A stretch of DNA of 64,000 nucleotides from the NCBI GenBank assembly GCA_001972305.1, contig BDDD01002686.1:93024-157023 (forward strand), written 5' to 3'. This stretch comes from Cephalotus follicularis. Its lineage: Eukaryota; Streptophyta; Magnoliopsida; Oxalidales; Cephalotaceae. The translations under genes were made by a program, and so were the position numbers. How positions within the stretch are numbered: the first letter of the stretch is position 1; every line of letters starts with the position of its first letter. Below, piece after piece: positions 35,160-46,008 of this stretch. A model generated the notes under the pieces. The model ran no database searches and was not told the origin of the DNA. It saw only the letters and a program-made list of their open reading frames with translations.

Positions 35160-36598
35160 TGTAACACCCCGTGCCCGGAGGACGGACATGTGGCATTACT
35201 CTCAATCCAATATACAATACAATGGTCGGGATTAGCAATATAAAAATACAGAAAACTAAAAACTTTATAAAACATGTCATTGTGCAGAAGATACAATACA
35301 AAATTCCATCCATGCGATACCATACAGTACTATTCTGTTACAATACTATGCCAGTCATTTCATTTCAATACTATACATTTCAATACAATACTCGTCGGTA
35401 CATTTACAATCCAAGCTCAGTCACATCAAACGGTCATGCGGTCGCACCGAATCTTGAATCATTCTGTCCACTGCTACTTGCTGCCCTACCTATGCCGCAC
35501 ATAAAAAGTACAATACAGCCCCACCCTGAAGGATGGGGTTAGCCACAAGGCTAAGTAGAAGCCCCATGCAGCGTGTATGCATGTACAACGTGCAATATCG
35601 GTGACAGTCTATGCAATATAAATGTGCGGTGTACAATATAAATGCATGATATGGCAAATGCATGAATACAATTGGAGATCTGACTATCCGTATGACACAA
35701 GCCCATAACAGAGCATATGGATAGGATCTATAACAATCAATCAATGCCAGGCACTCAATGGTAGTGTATCAAACACCCAATCAAAAAGTCATATCCTATA
35801 GAGCATGCGACCTCGGGTCAGTACAATGTCAATCAATAGTAATGATCAATCTCACGGAAGGTAGTTCTTCAAAAAGGGTGGGAGATCTACCCATTTGTCT
35901 CAAACTGATCAGGTTTGGGACTCATAGGTCTTCCAGCCTACGGCTGGGTCAATACAATATCGATAAGCTACAACCACGGGGGAGATACTATACCGTTAGG
36001 GATCTACGGTCCTCCAGAAGCGTCGATCGTCAATCAATAACAGTACTGCTCGTCAGCAGATCAATACAATAAATGACATGATCGACGAAATATGTGGACA
36101 AGGTCAACAGCCTAACATGCCAATACGGGTCATAAGGTCGCTCTATAGGATCCATACAATACAATCAATCAATATGTCAGTTAATGCCAATAAGTGGTGA
36201 TGTCTAATGGAGAAATGAGATTATGCGTCCAAAGTTTCGAACTTAAACTCACAACACTTATGTCCCAATCAATCAATCAATCAACCATCTAGTAGCCAAT
36301 AGACGGTTATAATCGAATCAACGAGATAAGAAGAAGTATCTATCCGGTTGGTGAAAGTCACTGGATCGTCGCCTATGGCTCAAGCTGTCACCCTATTAGT
36401 TTATCAATTCAATCTTTGAAAACTGTAGAAAACTGTGTTTCAAACGCTTGAATGCCTCAAGTGAGGCTCCGGTCAGGCGGCAACGTGAAAAGGAGTTGAA
36501 AACTAGCTTTAAAACAGTTAAAAGTTTCATCCAGGCCGATAGGCGTCAATGTCCTTGGCCAAAGACATCGATACGTATAAGGGTATTCCTTTAACTTG
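35160..36598 (-). mobile_element. Solo gypsy-type LTR, 3' half (family 1, copy C)
   Basis: On the minus strand it ends CGGGGTGTTACA at 35160. It carries the stem-loop (35519-35538), the bend-like GATCGTCAATCAATAAC region and the first dyad words (36545-36580). It stops at the position equal to 2174 of copy A; copy D (46009-47001) stops at the position equal to about 2162. The halves therefore fit together with some 11 bp missing. Confidence 0.85.
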
Positions 36599-37455
36599 GT
36601 TGCCTTTGTGGACCCTTCAGTTTCCTTTTGTGTTTGCCGCATTTTCTGCTCATAAGGAAAGCTTTAATCCTACACGCTTTTGCCATCAAGACCCATGAAT
36701 TCTCTCTTTTTAAACTCCATCACCTACACTATTTTTGAAATAGCCATAGCCACTCTCTTTCTTCGCCTTCATCACTGTTTTCTTATCAGTCAAAGGTATG
36801 TCTAATAATGATTTTGTTATTGATATATATATCACTGTTATTATTGAATATAAGTCATTAGATTGTTCAAAACTCTGTTGTTAATTCATGAAAACTGTTT
36901 TAAGTAATGCAATACCAGAAAACATGTTTTGAAGAATTTCTATTGCTATATTCAACCTGTAAATCTATATGTCTATGTATTTAAAATGTTATAATGGCAT
37001 TTTCAATCATAGAGGTCATGTTTTAGAACCTGCATACTATTATTTTATGATTTATATTTAAGAAAACTGGATTTTTACAACAATTTTATCATCCTGCTCG
37101 TATTAAAGCGTCGACTATTTTTTGTTTTCTGTCGACGCTTATGTCTTAACCGTCGACGCTTTGTTTTGAGCGTCGACGCTTTTGTCGTGTATTGTCATGC
37201 CTTTGTCCACGCTTTGTCCTACGCTTGTGTTAACGTTTTGCTTTAAAGCGCCAATGCTATGTCTTAAGGGCCGACGCTTTTGTCTTGAACATCGACGCTT
37301 TTGACGCGAACGTCGACGCTTTCTTCTGCCACTTAGTAATTAACGTCTTTTATTCTGTAATATGGATTGGTTTGCATGATTAGGGTACCAAAACATTTGG
37401 GGTAAAGGTTAGGTTGGTCCCGAGTCTACCTTTGATTCATTCTTGTGATTATTAT
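36599..37455. repeat. Orphan LTR-like fragment with GTCGACGCTT words
   Basis: 857 bp lying between half C of the solo LTR and the SIRE 3' LTR, belonging to neither. It shows a leader-like CT-rich stretch (36730-36790), CAAAGGTATGTC like a splice donor (36792), and eight or more GTCGACGCTTT words (37105-37325). Likely a fragment of another LTR; no ends identified. Confidence 0.45.
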
Positions 37456-38614
37456 TGAATAAACTATAAGGGGGGTGAATTGTAGTTTCTGAAAAATAAT
37501 TAACTTTTTGCAATTTTAAGTTAAAAAGCAATGAACAATATATATATGTGCAATCAACAATAACTAAGTAAACAAATTTAAGAGAAAGGGTTAGAGAATT
37601 TGCAAACACGGTTTTAGAGTGGTTCGGCGTAACTCTTGCCTACGTCCACTTTTCCCAAGGATTTCCTTGAGTTTCCACTAGTCTTCGAATAAAATTTCGG
37701 GTGCTATTTGGTACACCTTTGTGATTGACCTCAATCACTTACAACTCTCTTTGGGTTCACTCCCCAATCTCTTTTAGGGTTCACTCCCCTATTACAATCA
37801 AAGTATAGAGAATGAAGTTTGTTTAAAACCTCTCAAAAGGTTAGATTTTACAAGATGAAATCACTCAATCTAAGTGAGAACAAATATTTAATAAGACACT
37901 AGATAAGAACTTTTGAATGAGACTTCTTGATTTTGAATGCTTGTTGTGTATTTTCTTGATTGATCTTTGTATGTGTTGTCTCTTGTGTTCTTATTCTTGT
38001 CTCTCTTCAAAAACCTTTGTATATAGCCGTTTTTTGCCTCAGAGATCCGTTGGGTATGTCTTGAAACTTGTTGCATAAAAAACGGCGTATTAAAACTCTG
38101 TCAGAAATTTTTCCAACCGTGCAAAGCTTCGACTGTTTCCCTCAAAGCGTCGCCGCTTATATGACCGTTGGGTATTTAAATTTGAATTGTCTGGTCAAAG
38201 CGCAGGCGTTCTGGATGTAGGAGTTGACTGTTTCCTTAAAGCGCTGACGCTTTGTGTTGAGCATCGCCGCTTTTGTCAAATTGATTGGATCCAAGAAGTC
38301 TCTATTTTTAACCGCTGACTTGAGGTCTCAAAGCGCTGACGCTCTGAATTCAAGTGCAGACGCTTCTATTTAGGCGTTGATGGTTTGGACATTTATTCCT
38401 TTCATCCGAAAGCTCCAACGGTTGACGCTTTGTTCATTGTCTCGACTGTTGCACAAAGCGCTGACGCTTGCTTCCTGAGCGTCGACGCTTTAAGCTGTTT
38501 CTGCACTTTTTCTTGCTATTTTGCGCATTCTATGTTTTTTCTTGCACATAAAGAAACTTGGTTAAACACAAATATGTTATCATCAAAACTAGGATTGAGA
38601 CATGAATGTCAACA
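37456..38614 (-). mobile_element. 3' LTR of SIRE/Maximus-like copia
   Basis: 1159 bp. The minus strand starts TGTTGACATTCATGTC and ends GTTTATTCA. The block GTGGACGTAGGCAAGAG...GCCGAACCACTC appears at 37617-37655 (reversed). Ten or so GCGTCGACGCTT/GCGCTGACGCTT words lie at 38120-38500. Nearly identical in layout to 44842-46008. Confidence 0.9.
38120..38500. repeat. GCGTCGACGC/GCGCTGACGC word array in SIRE-like LTR
   Basis: Words such as AAAGCGCTGACGCTTTG, GAGCGTCGACGCTTTA (palindromic core at 38478-38489) and AAGCGTCGCCGCTTA, spaced 20-60 bp. The other LTR has the matching array (45515-45890; palindrome 45872-45883). Confidence 0.75.
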
Positions 38615-38640
38615 ATCTACCCATTTTTGATGATGACAAA
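38615..38640 (-). other. Polypurine tract region of SIRE-like copia
   Basis: The minus strand reads CATCAAAAATGGGTAGAT before TGTTGACA, the usual SIRE arrangement of a GATGATGNCAAAA run leading into the purine tract. Confidence 0.7.
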
Positions 38641-39441
38641 ATTTGTTTCATTTAAACATAATAAATGGTATAACTTAAAACATAACAAATAATGCACAAA
38701 CATATTCATGTACATTTGCTCCCCCTTAATTCATTATCTCCCCCTTAGTTAAACAATGTGTGTTTACTTTGTCATTATTTCTCCATCTTTCTTTATCTTT
38801 CTCCCCCTTTTTGTTATTATTTGAAAAAGGATTTAAGTTGTTATAATCAAACCAATTTTTTGTTATAAAACAATGTCATTCACATTAAGCATTCATAAGC
38901 ATAGTCATTACATATTTCAATTTCAATAACATAGTATAATGAATGAACACAATAACATCAATTTCAAATTCATTCATGACATTAGATAAAGTACGAAAGG
39001 AAACATTCCAAACTCATAAGTTCATCTTGCATACTTCAAACCATCCCAAGTGTTACAAATAGAAATTAAAACAGTGCATAGACATAAAATGCATAATGGA
39101 ATGTTATGAAGTTGTTGACCACATTACTCTTTCACATTACAAACTTTTAGTACCACAAATCACAAAGTTTTCCATAGCAAAACATTACATCATCATAAAA
39201 TGCAAAAATGATATGCATGAGTTTAATCGTCCATTTGAGTGTCTTCATTTTCTCCACCCATATCTCCCTCCAAGTCATCGGTTCCTCCAGCATCTCGGTG
39301 AATGTCATTGTCGTCGTGGCTCGAAGAGGAGGAGATGAGGCCTTCGTAGCCAATTATCCCCGTTTCTGCAAATTTCTTTGCCATCCTCTTTTGCCTTTTT
39401 TTAACAGATTGCATATTCACCTTTATTTCTTGGACATTTTG
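38641..39441 (-). other. SIRE 3' non-coding region
   Basis: Untranslated DNA between the 3' ORF and the PPT, with CTCCCCC runs (38700-38815). Short frames near 39223-39420 (acidic, DDND/DDLEGDMGGENED-like on the minus strand) may be the frameshifted C-terminal tail of the 3' ORF. Confidence 0.45.
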
Positions 39442-40476
39442 CTATAGGCCTTTAATTGCATCCAATATCTCTTCTAGTTTGGTTCTTGGTAGGTTGATAT
39501 CTGGTGTTTGCTCAACTTGGGGTTCTCTTGGTTCATTTTGTGCTTCTTCACCCATCTCTGCTTCTCCTTCGTCTTCAACGACTCTATTCGAGTCCTCTTC
39601 TCTTGGGATCCAGGTTCCAAGCCGCTTATGCTTTTTAAATCCCATTCTTCCCAAGGTTCCTTTGCTTAACTTGTCAACACTCTGGAGTGGGTGATTTATT
39701 TCTCCAGTTAGGTCAATTTTGAAAAATAGGAGGATTTTGCTAATGATGTTGCTATAACCCAGTCTGGCATTCTCTCGGTCATGGATTGCATGCATGTGAT
39801 TGATAATAAGATAGGGCACACTGATTTTCTTCCCAGTAATGAGGTGATACATAGTATACGCCTCCATGTGTGTTACCTCATCGAATCCACCAGCCTTTGG
39901 CAAAATGTGTGTGCAAACAGCTCGGTGTAGAAACCTATGATGTAGACTAAGGTTTCTAGTATACATACGTTGCATAAAGTCAGCATTTTCTCCAAATAGC
40001 AACTTAACACATTCTTCTTTGTCAAAATTGTCATTTATCAACCAATTTCTTTGATTCCAACCCCTTGGACCTTCTCGTGGAATCCCTAGAATATTTGCTA
40101 AAGTCGACTCATCAAATGATATCTTCGAGTTCTTAACCTTTGTGGTTAAATCTATCCTAGATGTAGGAAATATGTGAACATAAAATTCTTTAATTAGCTC
40201 AGAATAGCTAGGTAAATTGATTGAAAATAAGGGTTCTAATCCTTGTGCACTTAGCCATTCAACAATGGGAAAACCCTCATTGTTGCAGAAATCGAAATCC
40301 AACACTTTACCTACTAGAATCTTGCGATTAAAATAGGCTTCAGGATACCTGGGGAGTGAAGCAATGACCTCTGGTATGGCTGGTTGGTCGCTTGTACCCT
40401 TGCCTTTGCGCCCAACTGATTTTCTTTTTGTTTTAGACCCTTCTCCAGCTTCAATACTCTTGGTTACTTTCTCCAA
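39442..40476 (-). CDS. SIRE additional 3' ORF (plant transposon protein domain)
   Basis: A 344-codon intact frame starting MEKVTKSIEAGEG, after a 179-bp gap from the RNase H stop. A basic N-terminus (KTKRKSVGRKGKG) leads into a domain I recall as the putative plant transposon protein domain, with STLANILGIPREG (about 125-137) and KKISVPYLIINH (216-227). The tail is acidic (EDEGEAEMGEEAQNEP). The position matches the env-like ORF of SIRE1-type elements, but I see no signal peptide, transmembrane segment or glycosylation-rich region, so an envelope role is not supported. A second homologue is at 62834-63991. Molecular function unknown. Confidence 0.8.
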   Translation of the reverse strand: MEKVTKSIEAGEGSKTKRKSVGRKGKGTSDQPAIPEVIASLPRYPEAYFNRKILVGKVLDFDFCNNEGFPIVEWLSAQGLEPLFSINLPSYSELIKEFYVHIFPTSRIDLTTKVKNSKISFDESTLANILGIPREGPRGWNQRNWLINDNFDKEECVKLLFGENADFMQRMYTRNLSLHHRFLHRAVCTHILPKAGGFDEVTHMEAYTMYHLITGKKISVPYLIINHMHAIHDRENARLGYSNIISKILLFFKIDLTGEINHPLQSVDKLSKGTLGRMGFKKHKRLGTWIPREEDSNRVVEDEGEAEMGEEAQNEPREPQVEQTPDINLPRTKLEEILDAIKGL

Positions 40477-40654
40477 TTCGAACCCTAATTTTTTGTGTAA
40501 AGCGCTGACGCTTTAATGATAGGCATCGGCGCTTTGCTCTGTTTTCAGTTGATTTTTCGTAAACGCCCATGAATGAATGCAAATGATGTATTAATGAACA
40601 AGCAAGCATTTTAAGCAAACATATATTACCACACCAATCATATAAACATGTCAA

Positions 40655-42124
40655 TCACTCAATTTCACATAAACCTAATTCCAATCTAAATTTTGAGAAT
40701 GTTTGTTCGTCTAATGGTTTTGTGAAGATGTCCGCGACTTGTTCTTGAGTCGGGACGAAGACTAATTTAATATCACCTTTTTCTATGTGATCTTTTATGA
40801 AGTGATATCTTATGTCAATGTGTTTAGTCCTAGAGTGATGAACCAGGTTATTCCCTAAACATATCGCACTAGTGTTATCAAACATAATTGGCACTTTTTC
40901 AAAGTTAAAGCCATAGTCAAGGAGTTGTTGCTTCATCCACATGATTTGGGCGCAACAACTTCCCGCGGAAATGTATTCGGCTTCGGTAGTAGAAAGTGCT
41001 ACTGAATTTTGTTTCTTGCTAAACCAAGAAATAAGCATATTGCCTAAAAATTGAAATGTGCCACTCGTGCTTTTTCTATCTACTTTGTATCCTTCGAAGT
41101 CGGCATCGGAGTAAGTGTGTAAGTCAAAAGATGATTTTCTAGGATACCATAGTCCTAAAGAGGGTGCATATGCTAAATATTTAAAGATTCTTTTTACGGC
41201 ATGCAAGTGGGATTCCTTGGGACATGCTTGAAATCTAGCACATAAGCATACACTAAACAAAATGTCCGGCCTACTAGCCGTTAAGTAAAGTAATGAACCT
41301 ATCATGCTTCTATACAGTTTTTGATCAATAGACTTACCTTGCTCATCTTTATCAAGTTTGGTAGTTGTACTCATAGGGGTCTTGCTCTTTTTGGCGTTCT
41401 CTATCCCAAATCTTTTGAGTAAGTCCTTGACATACTTTGATTGGTTGATGAAGATTCCTTCCTCTAGTTGTTTGACTTGAAGTCCAAGGAAGTAGTTAAG
41501 CTCACCCATCATGCTCATTTCAAATTCGTCCTGCATGATCTTAGCGAAACTTTTGCACAAATTTTTGTTAGTAGACCCAAAAATTATATCATCAACATGG
41601 ACTTGAACAATTAAAATTTCTTTATTAAAAGTTTTTGTAAAAATGGTGATATCGATTGTTCCTCTTTTAAAGCTATTTTTGAGTAAATAGCCACTTAACT
41701 TTTCGTACCAAGCTCTAGGAGCTCGTTTCAAGCCATATAACGCTTTTGAGAGTTTAAAGACATGGTTCAAAAAATGAGGGTTTTCAAACCCGGGAGGTTG
41801 TTCCACATAAAATTCCTCCTTTATTACACCATTTAAGAATGCACTCTTTACATCCATTTGAAAAAGGGTGAAATCCTTAAATGATGCATATGCAAGTAAC
41901 ATACGTATAGATTCTAATCTAGCTACGGGTGCATACGACTCATCAAAGTCAATTCCTTCTTCTTGGGAATATCCCTTAGCAACTAGCCTAGCTTTATTTC
42001 TAATTACAATTCCTTGGTCATCTACTTTGTTATTTTCCATGATCACTTCTAATTTTAGAAATAGAAGTGTCATTTTCATTTTGAACGATTTTACAAAAAA
42101 TTGAAAATTCTTTAAAAGATTCAT
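40655..42124 (-). CDS. SIRE-like copia RT/RNase H (N-terminally fused by deletion)
   Basis: A 489-codon open frame: RT from [16 protein letters not shown], through [22 protein letters not shown] and the active site [10 protein letters not shown] (HVDD at 176-179), then RNase H ([30 protein letters not shown]) to the end LGLCEIE. RT copies element RNA into DNA and RNase H degrades the RNA strand, both inside cytoplasmic particles. The first ~30 residues do not belong to RT: they are integrase DNA read in a shifted frame, because the integrase C-terminus and the RT fingers start were deleted at about 42035. The C-terminal frame is intact, so decay is recent or the deletion dominates. Confidence 0.9.
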   Translation of the reverse strand: MNLLKNFQFFVKSFKMKMTLLFLKLEVIMENNKVDDQGIVIRNKARLVAKGYSQEEGIDFDESYAPVARLESIRMLLAYASFKDFTLFQMDVKSAFLNGVIKEEFYVEQPPGFENPHFLNHVFKLSKALYGLKRAPRAWYEKLSGYLLKNSFKRGTIDITIFTKTFNKEILIVQVHVDDIIFGSTNKNLCKSFAKIMQDEFEMSMMGELNYFLGLQVKQLEEGIFINQSKYVKDLLKRFGIENAKKSKTPMSTTTKLDKDEQGKSIDQKLYRSMIGSLLYLTASRPDILFSVCLCARFQACPKESHLHAVKRIFKYLAYAPSLGLWYPRKSSFDLHTYSDADFEGYKVDRKSTSGTFQFLGNMLISWFSKKQNSVALSTTEAEYISAGSCCAQIMWMKQQLLDYGFNFEKVPIMFDNTSAICLGNNLVHHSRTKHIDIRYHFIKDHIEKGDIKLVFVPTQEQVADIFTKPLDEQTFSKFRLELGLCEIE

Positions 42125-42860
42125 TTTTATGGGCTAAGAATATAGTCCATGTATATCTAGAATAATCGTCTACTATGACCATGGCATATGATTTACCACA
42201 TAGGCTTCTAACATCTATTGGACCAAATAAGTCTATATGGAAAATTTGCAATGGCCTAGTTGTTGATACAATGTCTTTGCTTTTAAAAGAATCTCTAGTT
42301 TGTTTTCCGTATTGACATGCGTCACAAACTTTATCCTTTTCAAAGCTAATTTTAGGGAGTCCTTTAACTAATTCATGTTTTAAAAGCTTTGATATGGTTG
42401 TCATACCTACATGACCTAATCTTCTATGTCATAGCTAACTATCTTCATTTATGGACACTAGACATTTAATATTAATTAAGTCATCTATATCTACCACATA
42501 CACATTCCCATGTCTATATCCTATAAATTTTATTTGATCATTGTTTATATCTATCACTTTACAAGAGTCCTTTTCAAAGGTGACTCTACAATCCTTGTCG
42601 CATAATCGACTTATGCTCAAGAGATTGTGCTTAAGTCTATCAACAAATAAAACATTATGAATGGAGGTTTTATTGTTACCTATGGAGCCAAAACCTTTGA
42701 TCTTCCCTTTTGCATTGTCTCCAAATGTTACATCTCCTCCTTCCTTTGATTCAAATTTGACGAAGAGACTCTTGTCGCCCGTCATATGCTTGGAGCACCC
42801 ACTATCCAAGTACCATTGTGTCTTCTTGGATAATGCCTTCAAACATACCTTCAAACACAA
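42030..42860 (-). pseudogene. SIRE-like copia protease and integrase N-terminal part
   Basis: Protease motif WYLDSGCSKHMTGDKSLF at the start, then the pre-integrase region (HNLLSISRLCDKD), a TAG-type stop at about 42432, and the integrase zinc region with CDACQYGKQTR. The core follows with HIDLFGP (first catalytic D), VIVDDYSRYTW, and SDHGK where the second part should continue to the catalytic E. Sequence breaks off at SDHG and jumps to RT, so integrase lacks its last acidic residue and C-terminus. It cannot integrate DNA by itself. Confidence 0.85.
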
Positions 42861-42863
42861 TTT

Positions 42864-44396
42864 TCAAATATTTGTTTGAGGTACCCAACAAACCTTGGGT
42901 CCTTTGGGAACCCAACTCTTTTTTACTCGAGAGAAATTCAAATCGTTCAATATATTTTCTTTGTAAAAGCATGAGGTAGAAGTATGGTCATTTTTACCAC
43001 AATTGTTGCAAGATACAATTATTATTCTTTTATATATATTATTTCTTTTATAAAAACAAAATGAAGATGCATGACCGTATTTACCACAATGAGTACATGA
43101 GACATTTATCTTTTTCTTATATATGGCATTTTTCTTATGATAACATTGTGAAGATGTGTGTCCATGTTTACCACAAAAATTACAAGAATTATTCAAATTT
43201 TTCTTAAACATGGCATTCTTTTTATAAAAGCAAGTAAAAGATGTATGTCCATTTTTACCACAATAGTCACAAGAGGTTTTTACAATTTTCTTTTTAATTT
43301 GAACCTTTTTAACTTTTTCCTTTTCTATCCTTTCTTTCCTTTCATAGAATGTTTGATAGAGCTTAACGTTATTCATCTCCTCATATCCTAATCCGGCCTT
43401 ATCAAAGACACACCATTGCATGCCAAGAAGATTTTCAAGCTTCTCACTACTATTAGAAAACTTTGAGAAAGTTTTCTTTAATGCTTCTATTTCTTCTTTA
43501 AGGTTTATATTCTCCTTTTCTAGATATGCTACTTTATTTTCTAGGAGATCTACTTCAATTTCGTTTGAGTTTTCTTCCTTGGCCAAATTAATTGATTTAA
43601 GTTCATCGTTTTCATTTACTAATGTCTTGACCTTTTTCTTAAGGGATGCAATCATAGAGCTATATTTTTCTACTATTAAGACAAGTTCATCGTATGTTAC
43701 CTCATCGCTTTCTTCCTCTTCTTCTTCTTCTTCTTCTAAGGCCATCAAAGCTATTTGCACCACTTCTTCATTTGAGTCTTCATCCGAGCTAGACTCATCA
43801 CTATCATCCCATGTTGCGATCATAGCCTTCTTCTTCTTCTTCTTCAAGAGGTCCTTCTTTTTGACACGAGGGCAATCGCTTTTGTAGTGCCCCGGTTTGT
43901 TGCACTCAAGACATATGATCTCTTCTAGCTTGCTTGGCTCTCCTTTTTGGTATTTTTTCTTGTTTGGCTTTCCACCAAACTTCTTCTTGCTCATAAGGAA
44001 TTTCTTGAACTTTCGTGTGGTAAGGGCTAGTTCTTCTTCATCATCATCGTCCTCGGAGTCTTCGATTAAGGATGATTTCAAAGAAACTATCTTCTTCTTC
44101 TTTTTCTCCTTTTCCTCATCATCATCCTTCTTTTGCATTGAGAGCTCATGAGTCATTAATGACCCTAGAAGATCTTCTAGTGGAAGGACGTTGAGATCCT
44201 TTGCTTCTTCAATTGCGGTGACCTTCGGCATCCAAGATCTTGGTAAGCACCTAAGAATTTTTCTCACCATTTCACTGTTAGAATAAGTTTTATCTAAAGT
44301 TTGTAATGCATTAATGATATTTGTAAATCTAGAGAACATGGATTTAATGTCTTCGTTCTCATTCATGGTGAACATTTCAAACTCATGAACTAGCAT
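42864..44396 (-). CDS. SIRE-like copia Gag with coiled coil and four tandem knuckles
   Basis: A 510-codon open frame encoding most of Gag, which forms the particle and packages element RNA. Order: capsid (MFTMNENEDIKSMFSRF, DLLGSLMTHEL), acid/lysine-rich linkers, first CCHC knuckle CLECNKPGHYKSDC (162-175), an E-rich run, a long coiled coil (about 235-325), then four further CX2CX4HX4C knuckles at 376, 405, 434 and 463, each exactly 29 residues apart. In the fourth the G before H is replaced (GKNDH). The first ~130 codons lie in another frame (44543-44782), so a frameshift separates them. The stop near 42864 is in frame with the following protease. Confidence 0.9.
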   Translation of the reverse strand: MLVHEFEMFTMNENEDIKSMFSRFTNIINALQTLDKTYSNSEMVRKILRCLPRSWMPKVTAIEEAKDLNVLPLEDLLGSLMTHELSMQKKDDDEEKEKKKKKIVSLKSSLIEDSEDDDDEEELALTTRKFKKFLMSKKKFGGKPNKKKYQKGEPSKLEEIICLECNKPGHYKSDCPRVKKKDLLKKKKKKAMIATWDDSDESSSDEDSNEEVVQIALMALEEEEEEEEESDEVTYDELVLIVEKYSSMIASLKKKVKTLVNENDELKSINLAKEENSNEIEVDLLENKVAYLEKENINLKEEIEALKKTFSKFSNSSEKLENLLGMQWCVFDKAGLGYEEMNNVKLYQTFYERKERIEKEKVKKVQIKKKIVKTSCDYCGKNGHTSFTCFYKKNAMFKKNLNNSCNFCGKHGHTSSQCYHKKNAIYKKKINVSCTHCGKYGHASSFCFYKRNNIYKRIIIVSCNNCGKNDHTSTSCFYKENILNDLNFSRVKKSWVPKGPKVCWVPQTNI

Positions 44397-44542
44397 ACTA
44401 ATCTTAGCTTCCTTAACTTGATTTGTCCCTTCATAGGTGACCTCAAGTCTATCCCAAATTTCCTTGGCGGAAATACAAGACGAAATTCTATTGAAGTCAT
44501 TTGAGTTTATAGCACAAATGATAATGTGTTTAGCTTTAGCAT

Positions 44543-44782
44543 TTATTTGAACTTTTTTCTATCATTATCATCATAGAGATTTCTAGGCTTAGGGACAACA
44601 TTTCCATTTTTGAGTGTGATGGTAGGGAGATTCGGACCATCAACTATGAGGCCCCATAAGTTAAAATCAAGAGATTGAATGAAGATGGTCATCTTAGCTT
44701 TCCAATGGCCATAGTTATTGCCATCGAAGAAAGGGGGTTTTGAAATGTTTCGGCTCTCTCCTACGTTTGTTTTCATTGTCAT
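44543..44782 (-). pseudogene. SIRE-like copia Gag N-terminus
   Basis: Begins MTMKTNVGESRNISKPPFFDGNNYGHWKAKM, the usual start of SIRE-type Gag (FDGNNYxxWK), and ends at a frameshift near 44560-44545. Gag homology (AKHIIICAINSNDFNRI in another frame) continues towards 44396. The start is 40 bp inside the PBS, as expected. Confidence 0.85.
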
Positions 44783-44822
44783 CTTAGACCGTTTAAGGCT
44801 CTAGCACTTAAGAATTATAAAC

Positions 44823-44841
44823 CTACCGCTCTGATACTAAT
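44823..44841 (-). other. Primer binding site of SIRE-like copia
   Basis: The minus strand reads TTAGTATCAGAGCGGTAGG next to the LTR end; it is one base from TTGGTATCAGAGC. Confidence 0.8.
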
Positions 44842-46008
44842 TGAATTAACTACAAGGGGAGGGGGGTGAATTGTAGTTTCTAAAAAAAATAAATAACTTT
44901 TTGCAATTTTAAGTTAAAAAGCAATGAACAATATATATATATGTGCAATCAACAATAACTAAGTAAAAAAATTTAAGAGAAAGGGTTAGAGAATTTGCAA
45001 ACACGGTTTTAGAGTGGTTCGGTGTAACTTTTGCCTACGTCCACTTTTCCCAAGGATCTCCTTGAGTTTCTACTAGTCTCCGAATAAAATTTAGGGTGCT
45101 ATTCGGTACACCTTTGTGATTGACCTCAATCACTTACAACTCTCTTTGGGTTCACTCTCCAATCTCTTTTAGGGTTCACTCCCCTATTACAATTAAAGTA
45201 TAGAGAATGAAGTTTGTTCTAAACCTCTCAAAAGTTAGATTTTACAAGATGAAATCACTCAATCTAAGTGGGAACAAATATTTGATAAGACACTAGATAA
45301 GAACTTTTGAATGAGACTTCTTGATTTTGAATGCTTGTTGTGTATTTTCTTGATTGATCTTTGTATGTGTTGTCTCTTGTGTTCTTATTTTTGTCTCTCT
45401 TCAAAAACCTTTGTATATAGCCGTTTTTTGCCTCATAGATCCGTTGGGTATGTCTTGAAACTTGTTACATAAAAAACGGCGCATTAAAACTCTGTCAGAA
45501 ATTTTTCCAGCCGTGCAAAGCGTCAACTGTTTCCCTTAAAGCGTCACCGCTTATATGACCGTTGGGTATTTAAATTTGAATTGTCTAGTCAAAGTGCAGG
45601 CGTTCTGGATGTAGGAGTCGACTGTTTCCTTAAAGTGTTGACGCTTTGTGTTGAGCGTCGCCGCTTTTGTCAAATTGATTGGATCCAAGAAGTCTCCGAT
45701 TTTAACCACTGACTTGAGGTCTCAAAGCGCTGACGCTCTGAATTCAAGCGCTGACGCTTCTATTTAGGCGTCGACGGTTTGGACATTTATTCCTTTCCTC
45801 CGAACGCTCCAACGGTTGACGCTTTGTTCATTGTCTCGACTGTTGCACAAAGCGCCGACGCTTGCTTCCTGAGCGTCGACGCTTTAAGCTGTTTCTGCAC
45901 TTTTTCTTGCTGTTTTGCGCATTCTATGTTTTTTCTTGCACATAAAGAAATTTGGTTAAACACAAATATGTTATCATCAAAACTAGGATTGAGACATGAA
46001 TGTCAATA
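44842..46008 (-). mobile_element. 5' LTR of SIRE/Maximus-like copia
   Basis: 1167 bp. The minus strand starts TATTGACATTCATGTC (the TG has mutated to TA) and ends GTTAATTCA beside the PBS. It pairs with 37456-38614. Outer flanks GACAT (46009-46013) and ATTAT (37451-37455) do not match, so the original TSD has been lost on the 37.4-kb side, where the orphan fragment lies. Confidence 0.9.

Noticed and set aside
35160-36598. Two independent truncated LTRs at 35-36.6 kb and 46-47 kb
   Set aside because: The halves are complementary with almost no overlap or gap, and CATAA flanks both outer ends, so a single split LTR explains them better.
39442-40476. Envelope glycoprotein call for the SIRE 3' ORF
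   Set aside because: No signal peptide, transmembrane helix or cleavage motif is visible; position alone does not support it.
43420-44151. Serine-rich frames on the plus strand
   Set aside because: Antisense of the acidic and lysine-rich parts of Gag; codon pattern follows from GAA/GAT runs on the other strand.
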